Positions 28,641 through 37,070 of a stretch of DNA of 64,000 nt are shown piece after piece. Source of the stretch: Thermococcus piezophilus. Its GTDB lineage: Archaea; Methanobacteriota_B; Thermococci; Thermococcales; Thermococcaceae. The position numbers were made by a program, and so were the translations under genes. The notes below the pieces were generated by a model. It did not search any database. It was not told the origin of the DNA and saw nothing but the letters and a program-made list of their open reading frames with translations. How positions within the stretch are numbered: position 1 is the first letter of the stretch; every line of letters starts with the position of its first letter. The stretch lies in contig NZ_CP015520.1 in NCBI RefSeq assembly GCF_001647085.1, positions 1,446,219 through 1,510,218 of the forward strand, written 5' to 3'.

Positions 28641-30386
28641 ATGATAGTTGCCATCATCGACGGTTACACAGACGAACCTGCCGGGCTGGGTGTTCCGCCT
28701 TATCTTGGCATATATCCAAGGTATGCCTACGGGGCAATTAAAAAGGCTAGAAATGATGCTGAAGTATTCTACCTAACCATAGATGACCTCAGAGCTACGT
28801 TCATCGGGGAAAACGGCATAGCAACCAAGAACAAAACTCCAAACTTCCAGAAGACTAGGCAAATCCTTGAAAAGGCTCAAGTTATGATATACCTCGGTGG
28901 CTTGCACACTCCTGGCAAATATCTTTCGGCAGTTCCATCCCGGGTTGAGGAAGTTGCAAAGTTTCTGAAGCCTTTCCAAGGGGTTAAAATCCTCGGTGGG
29001 CCTGCGTTCATGGGCTCCGCCCATCAAGGTGGGACGAAGATAACCTCGCGAGAACTGATGTTGGCCCAGGAGGTTTTTGACCACATCGTTTACGGTGACC
29101 TGGAAGCGTTCCTCCATGATTTTTTTAGAGACCCGAGAGAAGCTGACCTATTCAGGTTCAGAACCTATGACGAGCTTCGGGATTACGCGCTCCTTGGGGC
29201 TGAAGTTGTCAAACAGTTTCCTGACTTTCCGGATTTTGTAATAGTGGAAATCGAAACGCAGCGCGGCTGTCCAAAGGCTATGGGCATTGGGGGATGCTCC
29301 TTCTGCACGGAACCCGTTAGGTACAAAACCGTTGAGGACAGGCCAGTTAATGATATAGTAAAAGAAGTCGAGATTCTCTACAACTTTGGGGTAAGACACT
29401 TCCGCGTCGGCAGGCAGAGCTGTATCTTCTCCTATATGGCGAAACCGAACGGCCGCGTTCCCATACCAAACCCCGAGGCGGTAGAGAAGCTCTTCCGCGG
29501 AATCCGCTCGGTCGCTCCTGACCTGAAAACCCTCCATGTGGACAACGCCAACCCAGCTGTAATAGCCAACTATCCAGAAGAGAGCACGCGTATAGCGAAG
29601 GCCCTTGTTGAATACGGCACTCCGGGGAACGTTGTGGCCTTTGGGCTGGAGAACGCAGATCCCAGGGTGGCCAAGCTCAACAACCTGAACGCCACTCCCG
29701 AGGAAACCTATGAAGCTGTAAAGCTGCTCAACGAAATCGGTGGGAAGAGAGGATACAATGGGATGCCCTGGCTCCTGCCGGGTATAAATGTTATCTTCGG
29801 CCTTCCAGGAGAGACAAAGAAGAGCTACGAGCTGACGTTCCAATTCCTAAAGAGGCTTCTCGACGACGGTTTGATGGTTAGGAGGATAAACATCCGACAG
29901 GTGGTTGTCTTCCCCGGGACTCCGCTATGGCACATGAGAAACAAAGTCAAGACAGAGAAGCACAAGAAGCTCATCCAGCACTACAAGTATAAAATCCGTC
30001 ATGAGATAGACCTGCCTATGCTGAAGCGGGTTGTGCCCGTTGGAACGGTTCTCAGGGACGTTAGGGCTGAGGTTTATGATAACGGCCTTACCTACGGCAG
30101 GCAGATAGGGAGCTATCCCCTTATAGTCGGCATTCCAAAGGAGGTTGAGCTGAACCGCTTCTACGATGTGATGATAGTCGGACACGGCTTCAGGAGTATA
30201 ACGGGAATTCCAGTACCGATAAACGTCAACACTGAGAGTCCCAAGGTTCTTCAGCAGATTCCAGGGATAGGGAAAAAGAAGGTTGTGAAACTTCTTTCAA
30301 TGAGACCATTCAGAAGTAAGGATGAATTCTTTGAAGTGGTTGGAAAAGAAGAGAGAAACCTCCTGGATGATTTGATCACCCTGTAG
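28641..30386 (+). CDS. Radical SAM protein with TRAM-like and helix-hairpin-helix domains (COG1031-like)
   Basis: 581 residues. N-terminal alpha/beta region (1-180; cobalamin-binding-like fold, VAIIDGYTDEPAGLG) without an obvious DxHxxG. The radical SAM cysteines are RGCPKAMGIGGCSFCTEP (near residue 210), a CX8CX2C spacing instead of CX3CX2C. Then come VGRQSCIFSY and VIFGLPGETKKSYE of the barrel, a TRAM-like strand set (GLTYGRQIGSYPLIVGIP, near 475) and a C-terminal HhH (LQQIPGIGKKKVVKLLSMRP). TRAM plus HhH suggests a nucleic acid substrate, perhaps RNA modification (inference). A TATA-like TTTTTAAG centred 28 bases before the ATG implies a leaderless mRNA. Confidence 0.8.
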   Translation: MIVAIIDGYTDEPAGLGVPPYLGIYPRYAYGAIKKARNDAEVFYLTIDDLRATFIGENGIATKNKTPNFQKTRQILEKAQVMIYLGGLHTPGKYLSAVPSRVEEVAKFLKPFQGVKILGGPAFMGSAHQGGTKITSRELMLAQEVFDHIVYGDLEAFLHDFFRDPREADLFRFRTYDELRDYALLGAEVVKQFPDFPDFVIVEIETQRGCPKAMGIGGCSFCTEPVRYKTVEDRPVNDIVKEVEILYNFGVRHFRVGRQSCIFSYMAKPNGRVPIPNPEAVEKLFRGIRSVAPDLKTLHVDNANPAVIANYPEESTRIAKALVEYGTPGNVVAFGLENADPRVAKLNNLNATPEETYEAVKLLNEIGGKRGYNGMPWLLPGINVIFGLPGETKKSYELTFQFLKRLLDDGLMVRRINIRQVVVFPGTPLWHMRNKVKTEKHKKLIQHYKYKIRHEIDLPMLKRVVPVGTVLRDVRAEVYDNGLTYGRQIGSYPLIVGIPKEVELNRFYDVMIVGHGFRSITGIPVPINVNTESPKVLQQIPGIGKKKVVKLLSMRPFRSKDEFFEVVGKEERNLLDDLITL

Positions 30387-31158
30387 TATTCCCTTCCCCG
30401 CTTAGCCATGTGAACCCTATCAGCTTTTCTATCAGCGTGATTTCTGCCCTGAGGGTGTCGTCGGTCACTCCCTCTATCACAAGCACACCTCTGCGTGGGG
30501 CAAAGATTCGGTTCTCCTTTGCGCCCTCAGCCGGTCCAATGATGAGTATCACCAGGTGGTCTGGGTTTCCGATCTTACCACGGCCAATATCGAACTTGGT
30601 CATGAACGTTAGGTAGACCTTTCTGTACCTTAGCCAGGTCTGGTTGTAGGCGTACTGCTTGGCGGTGGTGTTGTCATAGCCCATCTCTAAGCCCTTAATA
30701 TAGTAGTTTATTGTGAAGATGTTGGACACTACCCCAGATATCTCAGAGACTGTGAGTGTTCTGTATCTGCAGTCCCCGACATACATCTGGGGGTTATCTT
30801 TACAGTTCTCTACGGAGGGGTCGCCGATAACTATCGTGAAGTACTCATAAAAGCTTCTAATCGTCAGATTCAGGTCAACTTCTGGACTGCCTGTAATGTA
30901 ACTGTCCACTGTGATGTTGTATATCCTCGAACCCGTAGGTGGCCTGGTTCCTTCTTTGAGGAGCTTCCTGTACTGCTCCTCAGTGAGGACATAGAACTGG
31001 GCTGAGGGAGTGTATATCACGATGTACTGACTCGATGCCTTTGGTGGTCCTGGATTGAGGACGTTAGAAAACTCATGATATGCATACATGAAGTAGCTTA
31101 TTGGAGCAACGATTATGAGGAGAACTATGAAAATGACTGCAAGCTTCTTTTGATTCAA
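30376..31158 (-). CDS. Membrane-anchored surface protein, unknown family
   Basis: 260 residues. One N-terminal transmembrane anchor (residues 5-26, LAVIFIVLLIIVAPISYFMY) is followed by a large extracytoplasmic domain with N-glycosylation sequons (NIT, NLT, NTT, NQT) and two cysteines that could pair (ENCKDNP, GDCRYR). I recognise no family. It starts with TTG at 31158, with GGGGG about eight bases upstream, 45 bases after the S-layer gene on the same strand, so it may be read through from the S-layer transcript. A role as an S-layer anchor or assembly factor is conceivable but rests only on location. Its end overlaps the radical SAM gene by 11 bases. Confidence 0.6.
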   Translation of the reverse strand: MNQKKLAVIFIVLLIIVAPISYFMYAYHEFSNVLNPGPPKASSQYIVIYTPSAQFYVLTEEQYRKLLKEGTRPPTGSRIYNITVDSYITGSPEVDLNLTIRSFYEYFTIVIGDPSVENCKDNPQMYVGDCRYRTLTVSEISGVVSNIFTINYYIKGLEMGYDNTTAKQYAYNQTWLRYRKVYLTFMTKFDIGRGKIGNPDHLVILIIGPAEGAKENRIFAPRRGVLVIEGVTDDTLRAEITLIEKLIGFTWLSGEGNTTG

Positions 31159-31203
31159 GGTTAAAACCCCCAGAAGAGAGAATTAAAAGAGAAGGAAAGG
31201 CTT

Positions 31204-33012
31204 TCAGAGGCCAGCGAGGTACTGCATGAGGGCCTCGGCGGCAGCCTTGGTCTCTGTCCTGGTGGCACCGGCGACGATGACGACGTCGTAGCCTCCAAGG
31301 GCGTCCTGGATGTACTCGATGCCGCCTGTGCTGTTGTACCAGTCGACCTGGCTGATGCCCTCATCGACGAGGTACTGGGTGACACTGTTGGCAACCGGGC
31401 CGCCAACGAGGATGAGGTTGCTTCCTGGGTCCTCAAGGTTGACCTCGTAGTCCATGACGGTTATCGGGCTGGCGACTGGCTTGGGGATGATGTTGTCGGC
31501 GGTAGCGTGGATCTCGCTGACGACGTAGTCGGTGCCAAGGACGCTGTCGCCGACCTTGAGCTCCTTCTCGATGATGGTGCCCTCCTTCTCCTTGAGGCAG
31601 ATGTAGGCGTAAGCAACGACGAGGGTATCGTCCTTGTCGCCATCGCCGTTGATGTCGTAGTCAACGTCCGCCTCATTCTTGGTCTTCATCTCAAATTTGT
31701 ACACGAGGTTGTAGGTGCCGAAGATGTCAACCGGGTTGCCCTCGAGGGTGTCGAGGTTGGTAAGGGTTATGTTGGTGATGTAGGTGCCGTCGGTCTTTAT
31801 GGTCATCTCCCAGTTCTTGCCATCGTAGGTGATGGTGCGACCGCTGGTGTAAGTATCGACGCCAACCTGGGCTGCGATGCTGGCTATAAGGTGACCGTCG
31901 ATACCGACGAAAGTGTCCTTGAGGGTAAGCACCACCCTACCATCGCCGAAGATGTTAACTGGGGTGTCTTTCTCGAGGATAATCTGGTCGCTCTCCTCGC
32001 CGGTGACGGCGTTCTTGACGACAACAAGAGCCCTCTGGTCGATGATGCTTATGTCGAGGACGGTAACAATCCAGTCAGTGCCCTCGATAGCCTGCGGCTG
32101 GCCGACCTGGTACCAGGAGGTACCCTTATCGAGACCGGCAGTGAAGGTGTCGTTTCCGACGCTGAGGACGTAGTAAGTCTCGCCGAAGACGGTGAAGGTG
32201 TCACCGGCAGCAACACCTGGGCTGTAGACGCCAACTTCGGTTCCACCGGCAGCAGCCATGTTCTCGGCGTCGCCGATGTACCAGTCAGTAACAGTTGCAC
32301 TCTCAGCCGGGACGCCCCACTCTGGGTAAGCTGGCCTGACCTCAGTGGTGTGTGAGACGGTGTAGTTGTAGAGGACGTAGTCAACGAAGACGGTGACGTT
32401 GCCTGGAGTGACTATAAGGTCAGCGTCCTTGGGTGGCATGGTACCGTTCCACTCAGCGGGGTCCTTGGAGCTGAGCTGGACGTTCTTGAGGGTGATGTGC
32501 CAGTCGATAAGCTGCTCGTCGCCGATCTTGTCCTTGTCGGCAATGGTGGTAGGGACCATGAAGTTGCCCACCCAGTCAGTGTAGTTACCAGTGTAGGCGC
32601 TGCCATTGTACCAGTAGTCTCCCGGAAGCTCGTCGTAGCTGGTGGCCCAACCAGTGAGGTTCGTAAGGTTGTGGTCGTTGGTCATGGTAGTGTAGTTGTA
32701 GGCGTAGATCAGCTCTGAGAGGACAGTCTCTGGTGGGTACTCAGCCTTGATCTTGACGTAGTCGCCCTGGACGTCAACCTGCTCGGTGGTGTAGAGCAGG
32801 CTTCCAAGGGCAACGGCTATGTCAGCGGCACTGGCAACGTCCATTGCAGCAGCGTTACTTCCAACGACGATTTTAACGTTCGGGGTTCCATCGGCGTTAA
32901 CGAAGAAGTCCTTCGGTATGTTCGGGACGGTCGGCTGGGCGCTGGCGAAGCCGACGGTTGCTCCAACCATTGCGGCACCAAGTGCAAGGGCCGCGATTTT
33001 CTTCACTTTCAT
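31204..33012 (-). CDS. S-layer glycoprotein
   Basis: 602 residues. A clear signal peptide (MKVKKIAALALGAAMVGATV, cleavage after FASA) precedes an acidic, Thr/Val/Asp-rich extracellular protein with many NxT/S sequons. The N-terminal VKIVVGSNAAAMDVASAADI and the C-terminal LILVGGPVANSVTQYLVDEG blocks correspond to the S_layer_N and S_layer_C halves of methanococcal and thermococcal surface proteins. An EF-hand-like DINGDGDKDD near residue 470 may bind calcium. Strong codon bias (GAC, GTC, ACC) leaves all other frames unusually open, a sign of very high expression. ATG 33012 has GGAGGTG seven bases upstream; the promoter at 33092-33110 gives a leader of about 60 bases. Confidence 0.92.
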   Translation of the reverse strand: MKVKKIAALALGAAMVGATVGFASAQPTVPNIPKDFFVNADGTPNVKIVVGSNAAAMDVASAADIAVALGSLLYTTEQVDVQGDYVKIKAEYPPETVLSELIYAYNYTTMTNDHNLTNLTGWATSYDELPGDYWYNGSAYTGNYTDWVGNFMVPTTIADKDKIGDEQLIDWHITLKNVQLSSKDPAEWNGTMPPKDADLIVTPGNVTVFVDYVLYNYTVSHTTEVRPAYPEWGVPAESATVTDWYIGDAENMAAAGGTEVGVYSPGVAAGDTFTVFGETYYVLSVGNDTFTAGLDKGTSWYQVGQPQAIEGTDWIVTVLDISIIDQRALVVVKNAVTGEESDQIILEKDTPVNIFGDGRVVLTLKDTFVGIDGHLIASIAAQVGVDTYTSGRTITYDGKNWEMTIKTDGTYITNITLTNLDTLEGNPVDIFGTYNLVYKFEMKTKNEADVDYDINGDGDKDDTLVVAYAYICLKEKEGTIIEKELKVGDSVLGTDYVVSEIHATADNIIPKPVASPITVMDYEVNLEDPGSNLILVGGPVANSVTQYLVDEGISQVDWYNSTGGIEYIQDALGGYDVVIVAGATRTETKAAAEALMQYLAGL

Positions 33013-33091
33013 TTCCCAACACCTCCATAAGTTTGGGGTTAACACCCTAAGGTGGTCTAATATGTGTTGTCAATGACTTTCTATCAGATAC

Positions 33092-33110
33092 GGGTATATA
33101 TACTTTTCGC
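33092..33110 (-). promoter_or_regulatory. Strong S-layer promoter
   Basis: Read on the minus strand, GCGAAAAGTATATATACCC combines a near-ideal BRE (CGAAAA) with the TATA box TATATATA. The expected start near 33072 gives a 60-base leader with the strong site GGAGGTG at 33020-33026, consistent with a highly expressed surface protein. Confidence 0.75.
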
Positions 33111-33212
33111 TTTCAGACCCTTTCTCTGTTCAAAAAGAGCACGCTGATTGCCGTAAAAATGAAAGGGAGCTTAATTAAATGCCTATAGAGTATTCGCCTT
33201 TTGCCGATAATC

Positions 33213-34043
33213 TCACGGGCTGAGCTTGAACTCGGTGTTCTTTTTCTCCATAATCTGCCTCTTTATGGGTCTGGTAACCAGTTCGTTCACGAATCCGGCC
33301 AGATCTGTGAGGACGTTTTGGAGCTCATTGGCAGTAATGTCGATGATTTCGGGCTCCAGCACAGAAATCGCCACAGGAGCATATTTTGCCGTGAGCTGCA
33401 TGAGGGACTCGAAAGACGAGAGGAGCTCAGCCGCTAAAAGTCCCTTAAATTGACTGTCCTCTTCTTGCCCCTGAACAGCGAGTTTGTTTATCCTGCACCC
33501 TTCGATGGTCAGGGCCTTTGCCATAGTCGTTTTTATGGCCTCCTCGCTTTCACCAAAGACCTCTATGACAAAACGATAAAGAATGTTCCTGTCCTCGACG
33601 ATTAACTCCTCGATTTCCTCTCGGGAATAGTCTATTCTCGGTTCTGGCAAATCGTCGAGTTTGGGGTAAACCGCCAGACCGCCGAACTTCTGCATGAGCT
33701 TACCCATGAAGAGAGAAACCTCTCCCAGGATCTTCATGAGCGTTTTGGACTCGACCTCGACCTTTCCGGGCCCAAGCACCTCTACAACTGCCGGTGAGTA
33801 TTTGAGGGTTAACCGTACTATGTTTCCCAGATCACCGGAGAACTGGGCTTCTATGACTCCGGAATACTTTAGAAAATCCTCATCTTCGTTTTTCAGCACG
33901 TCTTCAACGTTTATGTATTTGATCTTGACCCCCTTTTCATCTTTGAGGTTCTTGGCAGTCTCCTCTAAAGCCCTTTCTAAAACTTTCTTGTCGTTGCCTA
34001 AGGCTTCTATGTAAAAAATAACCTCGATCTCGGACAATTTCAT
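33213..34043 (-). CDS. Hypothetical protein with two tandem related domains
   Basis: 276 residues, soluble, no named family recognised. Two halves share a pattern. The first (about 1-120) runs IEVIFYIEALGNDKKVLERA, then IEAQFSGDLGNIVRLTLKYSPAVVEVLGP, then a helix ending FMGKLMQKFG. The second (about 150-265) runs YRFVIEVFGESEEAIKTTMA, then AELLSSFESLMQLTAKYAPVAISVLEP, then LTDLAGFVNELV. The repeated YSP/YAP-V-x-V-LxP core makes an internal duplication convincing. ATG 34043 overlaps the AmrS stop as TGATG, so translation is coupled to AmrS. A function tied to the AMMECR1/Memo/radical SAM system would be inference from this coupling. Confidence 0.65.
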   Translation of the reverse strand: MKLSEIEVIFYIEALGNDKKVLERALEETAKNLKDEKGVKIKYINVEDVLKNEDEDFLKYSGVIEAQFSGDLGNIVRLTLKYSPAVVEVLGPGKVEVESKTLMKILGEVSLFMGKLMQKFGGLAVYPKLDDLPEPRIDYSREEIEELIVEDRNILYRFVIEVFGESEEAIKTTMAKALTIEGCRINKLAVQGQEEDSQFKGLLAAELLSSFESLMQLTAKYAPVAISVLEPEIIDITANELQNVLTDLAGFVNELVTRPIKRQIMEKKNTEFKLSP

Positions 34044-35086
34044 CACCACATCCAGCTATATTGCTTTTTTAAGTACGTCCCAACTATTGGAATGGGTTCT
34101 CCACAATACTTGCACTTCCCGTCCTTCACGTGGTACTCGGTGATTTTGAATCCCCAGCGGACTATTAAAGGTTTGCTGCAACTTGGGCAGTAGGTATGCT
34201 CCCCTGTGTGCCCAGGCACGTTGCCGATGTACACGAACTTCAGGCCCTCTTCCTTGGCAATGCGGTATGCCATCTCGATAGTCTCAAGCGGTGTCGGCGG
34301 AAGGCTGGCGAGCTTGTAGTGTGGGAAGAAACGCGAGAAGTGGACGGGTGTGTCGTCCCCTAAATGCTCGACTACCCAGCGGGCGAAGGCTCTTATCTCC
34401 TCTTCTCTGTCATTGAGTGTTGGACTGATAAGATAAGTCAGCTCAACGTGAATTCCGAGCTCATTCTTAGCTATCTCCGCGATTCTCTTGCTCGGCTCTC
34501 CGGAGGGGACGCCCGCTATCTTCATATAGAAGACATCATCGAAGGCCTTGATGTCGATGTTCATGGCATCTATGTGTTTAGCCAGCTCTCTGAACGGCTC
34601 CTCGTTAATATATCCGTTTGTGACGAGGATGTTGTTCAAACCTTCTCTCCGCGCTATCTTTGCAGTATCCAGCACAAACTCGTACCAGATTACGGGATCA
34701 TTGTATGTGTACGCTATGCTCTCACAGCCGTAGCGCTTGGCCAATTCAACTACCTCAGGAGGAGAAACATCCCGTATATATGGGAGGCTCTCATCTGCCT
34801 GGCTTATCTCCCAGTTCTGGCAGTGCTTGCAGTGCATGTTGCAGCCGACGGTTCCGATCGAGAATGCGCAGGAACCGGGCCAGAAATGAAAGAGCGGTTT
34901 TTTCTCCACTGGATCCATAGCCATCGAAGAAACCTTGCCGTAGTTTAAGGTGTAGAGTTTCCCACCGATGTTCTTCCTTACCCTACACGAGCCGCGCTGC
35001 CCCTCATCGATGATGCAGTTGACTGGACAGAGCCTACAGCGAACGCGGTTACCGTCGAGCTTCTCCCAGAACATTGCCTCTCTCAT
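34043..35086 (-). CDS. amrS: AmmeMemoRadiSam system radical SAM enzyme AmrS
   Basis: 347 residues. The N-terminal CRLCPVNCIIDEGQRGSCR zinc or cluster motif precedes the radical SAM motif CNMHCKHC (CX3CX2C, near residue 90). The barrel contains YTYNDPVIWYEF and ILVTNGYINEEP, and the C-terminal region binds metal through CPSCSKPL and CKYCGEP. AmrS belongs with AMMECR1 and Memo family proteins, which are not in this window; its reaction is unsettled. ATG 35086 has GAGGTGAT four bases upstream. The downstream hypothetical gene overlaps its stop. Confidence 0.88.
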   Translation of the reverse strand: MREAMFWEKLDGNRVRCRLCPVNCIIDEGQRGSCRVRKNIGGKLYTLNYGKVSSMAMDPVEKKPLFHFWPGSCAFSIGTVGCNMHCKHCQNWEISQADESLPYIRDVSPPEVVELAKRYGCESIAYTYNDPVIWYEFVLDTAKIARREGLNNILVTNGYINEEPFRELAKHIDAMNIDIKAFDDVFYMKIAGVPSGEPSKRIAEIAKNELGIHVELTYLISPTLNDREEEIRAFARWVVEHLGDDTPVHFSRFFPHYKLASLPPTPLETIEMAYRIAKEEGLKFVYIGNVPGHTGEHTYCPSCSKPLIVRWGFKITEYHVKDGKCKYCGEPIPIVGTYLKKQYSWMW

Positions 35087-35133
35087 AACTATCACCTCCA
35101 TCTCACTTAGATATAATTGGAAAGGAAAGTTAA

Positions 35134-35847
35134 TTAGGCTTTCATATACCTCTCGTAGTAGTCTCTCACAAGGAGGAACTCTGCGTTCTGGCTTTTGTAG
35201 TAGTCTATAAGCCGGGCGAGGAGCTCAAGGGCTCTATCTCCAGTGTTGAACCTGCAGTCGAACCTTATGGGCTCCTTCTGCATCGGAACGAACTCCCAGG
35301 GGTGGGCGAAGTAAACGCGTGGCTCGCTCAGTCTTGGGTGAATGAGCTTCTGGATTCTCCATGGGAGCCTTATAACAGAAGATGTTGTTGACGCGGGAAC
35401 CTCAAGCACATTCCCAAAGAATCTAACTCCTTCGCGGTAACCCTTGTAAGTTGCCTTGGACGAGTCAACCAGTATACCATTCCTTTCCAGTATCTCATAA
35501 TAGTAGTTAGGGAACTGCAGGTTGGGGGCCCTGAACGAGACGACATCACCAAACTCCCTTAGGATTTTGAGGGATTTCTCTATCGCGTACCTTCCTTCGC
35601 CCTTTGAGAACTTGTCCAGTCTCTCGTGGTTGTAGTTGTGACTTCCAAGCTCATGGCCTTCGTCTATAACGCGCCGCACAAGGTGCGGAAAGCGCCTGGC
35701 CATTTCCGCGGTAAAGAAGAAGGTCGCCTTAACGTTCTTCTCGCTTAGAAGGTCGAGAAGCTTCGGCAGGCCTTCCTCCATTCCTTTTGTGGTCGTTAGA
35801 TAGGGCGGACAATCGTGTTCAACATCAAAGGTTATTGAAACTATCAT
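35134..35847 (-). CDS. Polysaccharide deacetylase family protein
   Basis: 237 residues, a NodB-like barrel. SITFDVEHDCPPY gives the metal-binding Asp pair, ELGSHNYNHERL the H-x3-H metal site, SFRAPNLQFPNYY the RxP motif and YFAHPWEF the C-terminal His. These enzymes remove N-acetyl groups from polysaccharides. Here it is the last gene of a cell-surface sugar operon: its ATG overlaps the stop of the GT4 glycosyltransferase (ATGA). A deacetylase acting on a GlcNAc-lipid, as in GPI precursor synthesis, is a plausible reading because the partner GT4 enzyme resembles PIG-A. Confidence 0.85.
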   Translation of the reverse strand: MIVSITFDVEHDCPPYLTTTKGMEEGLPKLLDLLSEKNVKATFFFTAEMARRFPHLVRRVIDEGHELGSHNYNHERLDKFSKGEGRYAIEKSLKILREFGDVVSFRAPNLQFPNYYYEILERNGILVDSSKATYKGYREGVRFFGNVLEVPASTTSSVIRLPWRIQKLIHPRLSEPRVYFAHPWEFVPMQKEPIRFDCRFNTGDRALELLARLIDYYKSQNAEFLLVRDYYERYMKA

Positions 35848-37070
35848 CCCCTGCTCCCCCGTAATATCCTGTAGAGTATATATCTCCTGTCGGCCCCATC
35901 TACAGCATCTAATGTGGTTTTGTAAACATCGAGGAGCTTTTCAAGGACTACCTTCCAGGAGAACTCTTTCTCTACACGTTTTCTGGCTTCTCTGCCTATT
36001 CTTTCTATGATATCTCCGTTGGAAATCACTTCAGCGAGCTTCTGGCTGAGCTCCTCCTCACTGTTGCCAAGGAACCCGGTGAGGCCATCTACTATCAGGT
36101 CAGAGAGTCCGCTTTCGTTCCGACCAACTATCGCCCGTCCCGTGGCCGAGGCCTCAAGACCCACTATTGGAAATGCCTCCAGCATTCCTGGCATTAAAAC
36201 AACATCCGCCGCCCAGTATAGTTCTCTAGCCTTCTCCCTTGGCAGGAAATCAAAGAGAACCGTGCGTTCGGCCAAACCGGTTATGTGGAGGTTCTCCTCA
36301 AGTTTAGGACGCATAGCTCCGTTCCCAACAGCAATCAGTCGTATCTTGTCCTTACTGAGGCCCGAAAGCTTCAGAGCAGAAGAGATAACGAAAGGAAGCC
36401 TGTGGGCCTGTTTCCTCTCGGTCATCCTCCCTATGTAGAGGAGTGCTATCTCATCGGAAAGTCCCAGCATTTCCCTGGTTTTCTCTCTTTCCTCCGGCTC
36501 TGGGGGCCGCCACTTTTCGACATCGATGCCATTGGGAACGACCACCACAGGACGCCCGTTCATACTTTTTCCGAGCAGTTTCCTGGTGTCCTCTGCCACG
36601 GGTGTGCTCACGGCGATAAAGGAGTCTACCCTCCTAAGGTAGTGCCTCAGCATGGGGCCGAGGATAAAGTCGACCTTGGGGTTTCCGTAGAATGAGTGGT
36701 TAGTCGCAACAACTGGAACACCGCGGATGCCCCGCGAGAGGTTGGCGACGGCAATTGAAAGGGGCGAATACATGCTGTGAACATGGGTAATGTCAAAGCC
36801 CACCTCTTTATAGAGCTCATTTATCTTCCAAAGCTGGTTTGGGCCGAAGCTGACGTGGTAGTTTTTCAGATACATGGACGCAGAAAACCTCCTGACTGTA
36901 TAGGGAAAGTTGTCCTTGTAGGGTTTCAGATATCTGTAATCGTGGGTGATCACATAGGGCTCGTGCCCAATTTCGAGGAGATTCCGGGCGAGATCGTCAA
37001 TGTGAGTCTCGATTCCACCGATTTTAGGAAAAAACCAGTCGGACACTATCGCGATTTTAAGGCTCTCCAT
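35844..37070 (-). CDS. GT4 family glycosyltransferase (PIG-A-like)
   Basis: 408 residues, GT-B fold. Acceptor domain: IAIVSDWFFPKIGGIETHI and THVHSMYSPL; donor domain: VVVPNGIDVEKWRPP, LLYIGRMTERKQAHRLP and the E-x7-E motif in LMPGMLEAFPIVGLEASATG. The sequence resembles archaeal homologues of PIG-A, which add GlcNAc to a phospholipid. No transmembrane helix is evident, so it acts at the inner membrane face. It overlaps the flippase-like gene upstream by 25 bases and the deacetylase downstream by four, forming one tight operon. Confidence 0.88.
   Translation of the reverse strand: MESLKIAIVSDWFFPKIGGIETHIDDLARNLLEIGHEPYVITHDYRYLKPYKDNFPYTVRRFSASMYLKNYHVSFGPNQLWKINELYKEVGFDITHVHSMYSPLSIAVANLSRGIRGVPVVATNHSFYGNPKVDFILGPMLRHYLRRVDSFIAVSTPVAEDTRKLLGKSMNGRPVVVVPNGIDVEKWRPPEPEEREKTREMLGLSDEIALLYIGRMTERKQAHRLPFVISSALKLSGLSKDKIRLIAVGNGAMRPKLEENLHITGLAERTVLFDFLPREKARELYWAADVVLMPGMLEAFPIVGLEASATGRAIVGRNESGLSDLIVDGLTGFLGNSEEELSQKLAEVISNGDIIERIGREARKRVEKEFSWKVVLEKLLDVYKTTLDAVDGADRRYILYRILRGSRG

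Noticed and set aside
31507-32355. 282-codon plus-strand frame, and several other frames, across the S-layer gene
   Set aside because: The extreme codon bias of the S-layer gene keeps other frames free of stops. The composition is repetitive (V, D, G) and there is no ribosome binding site.
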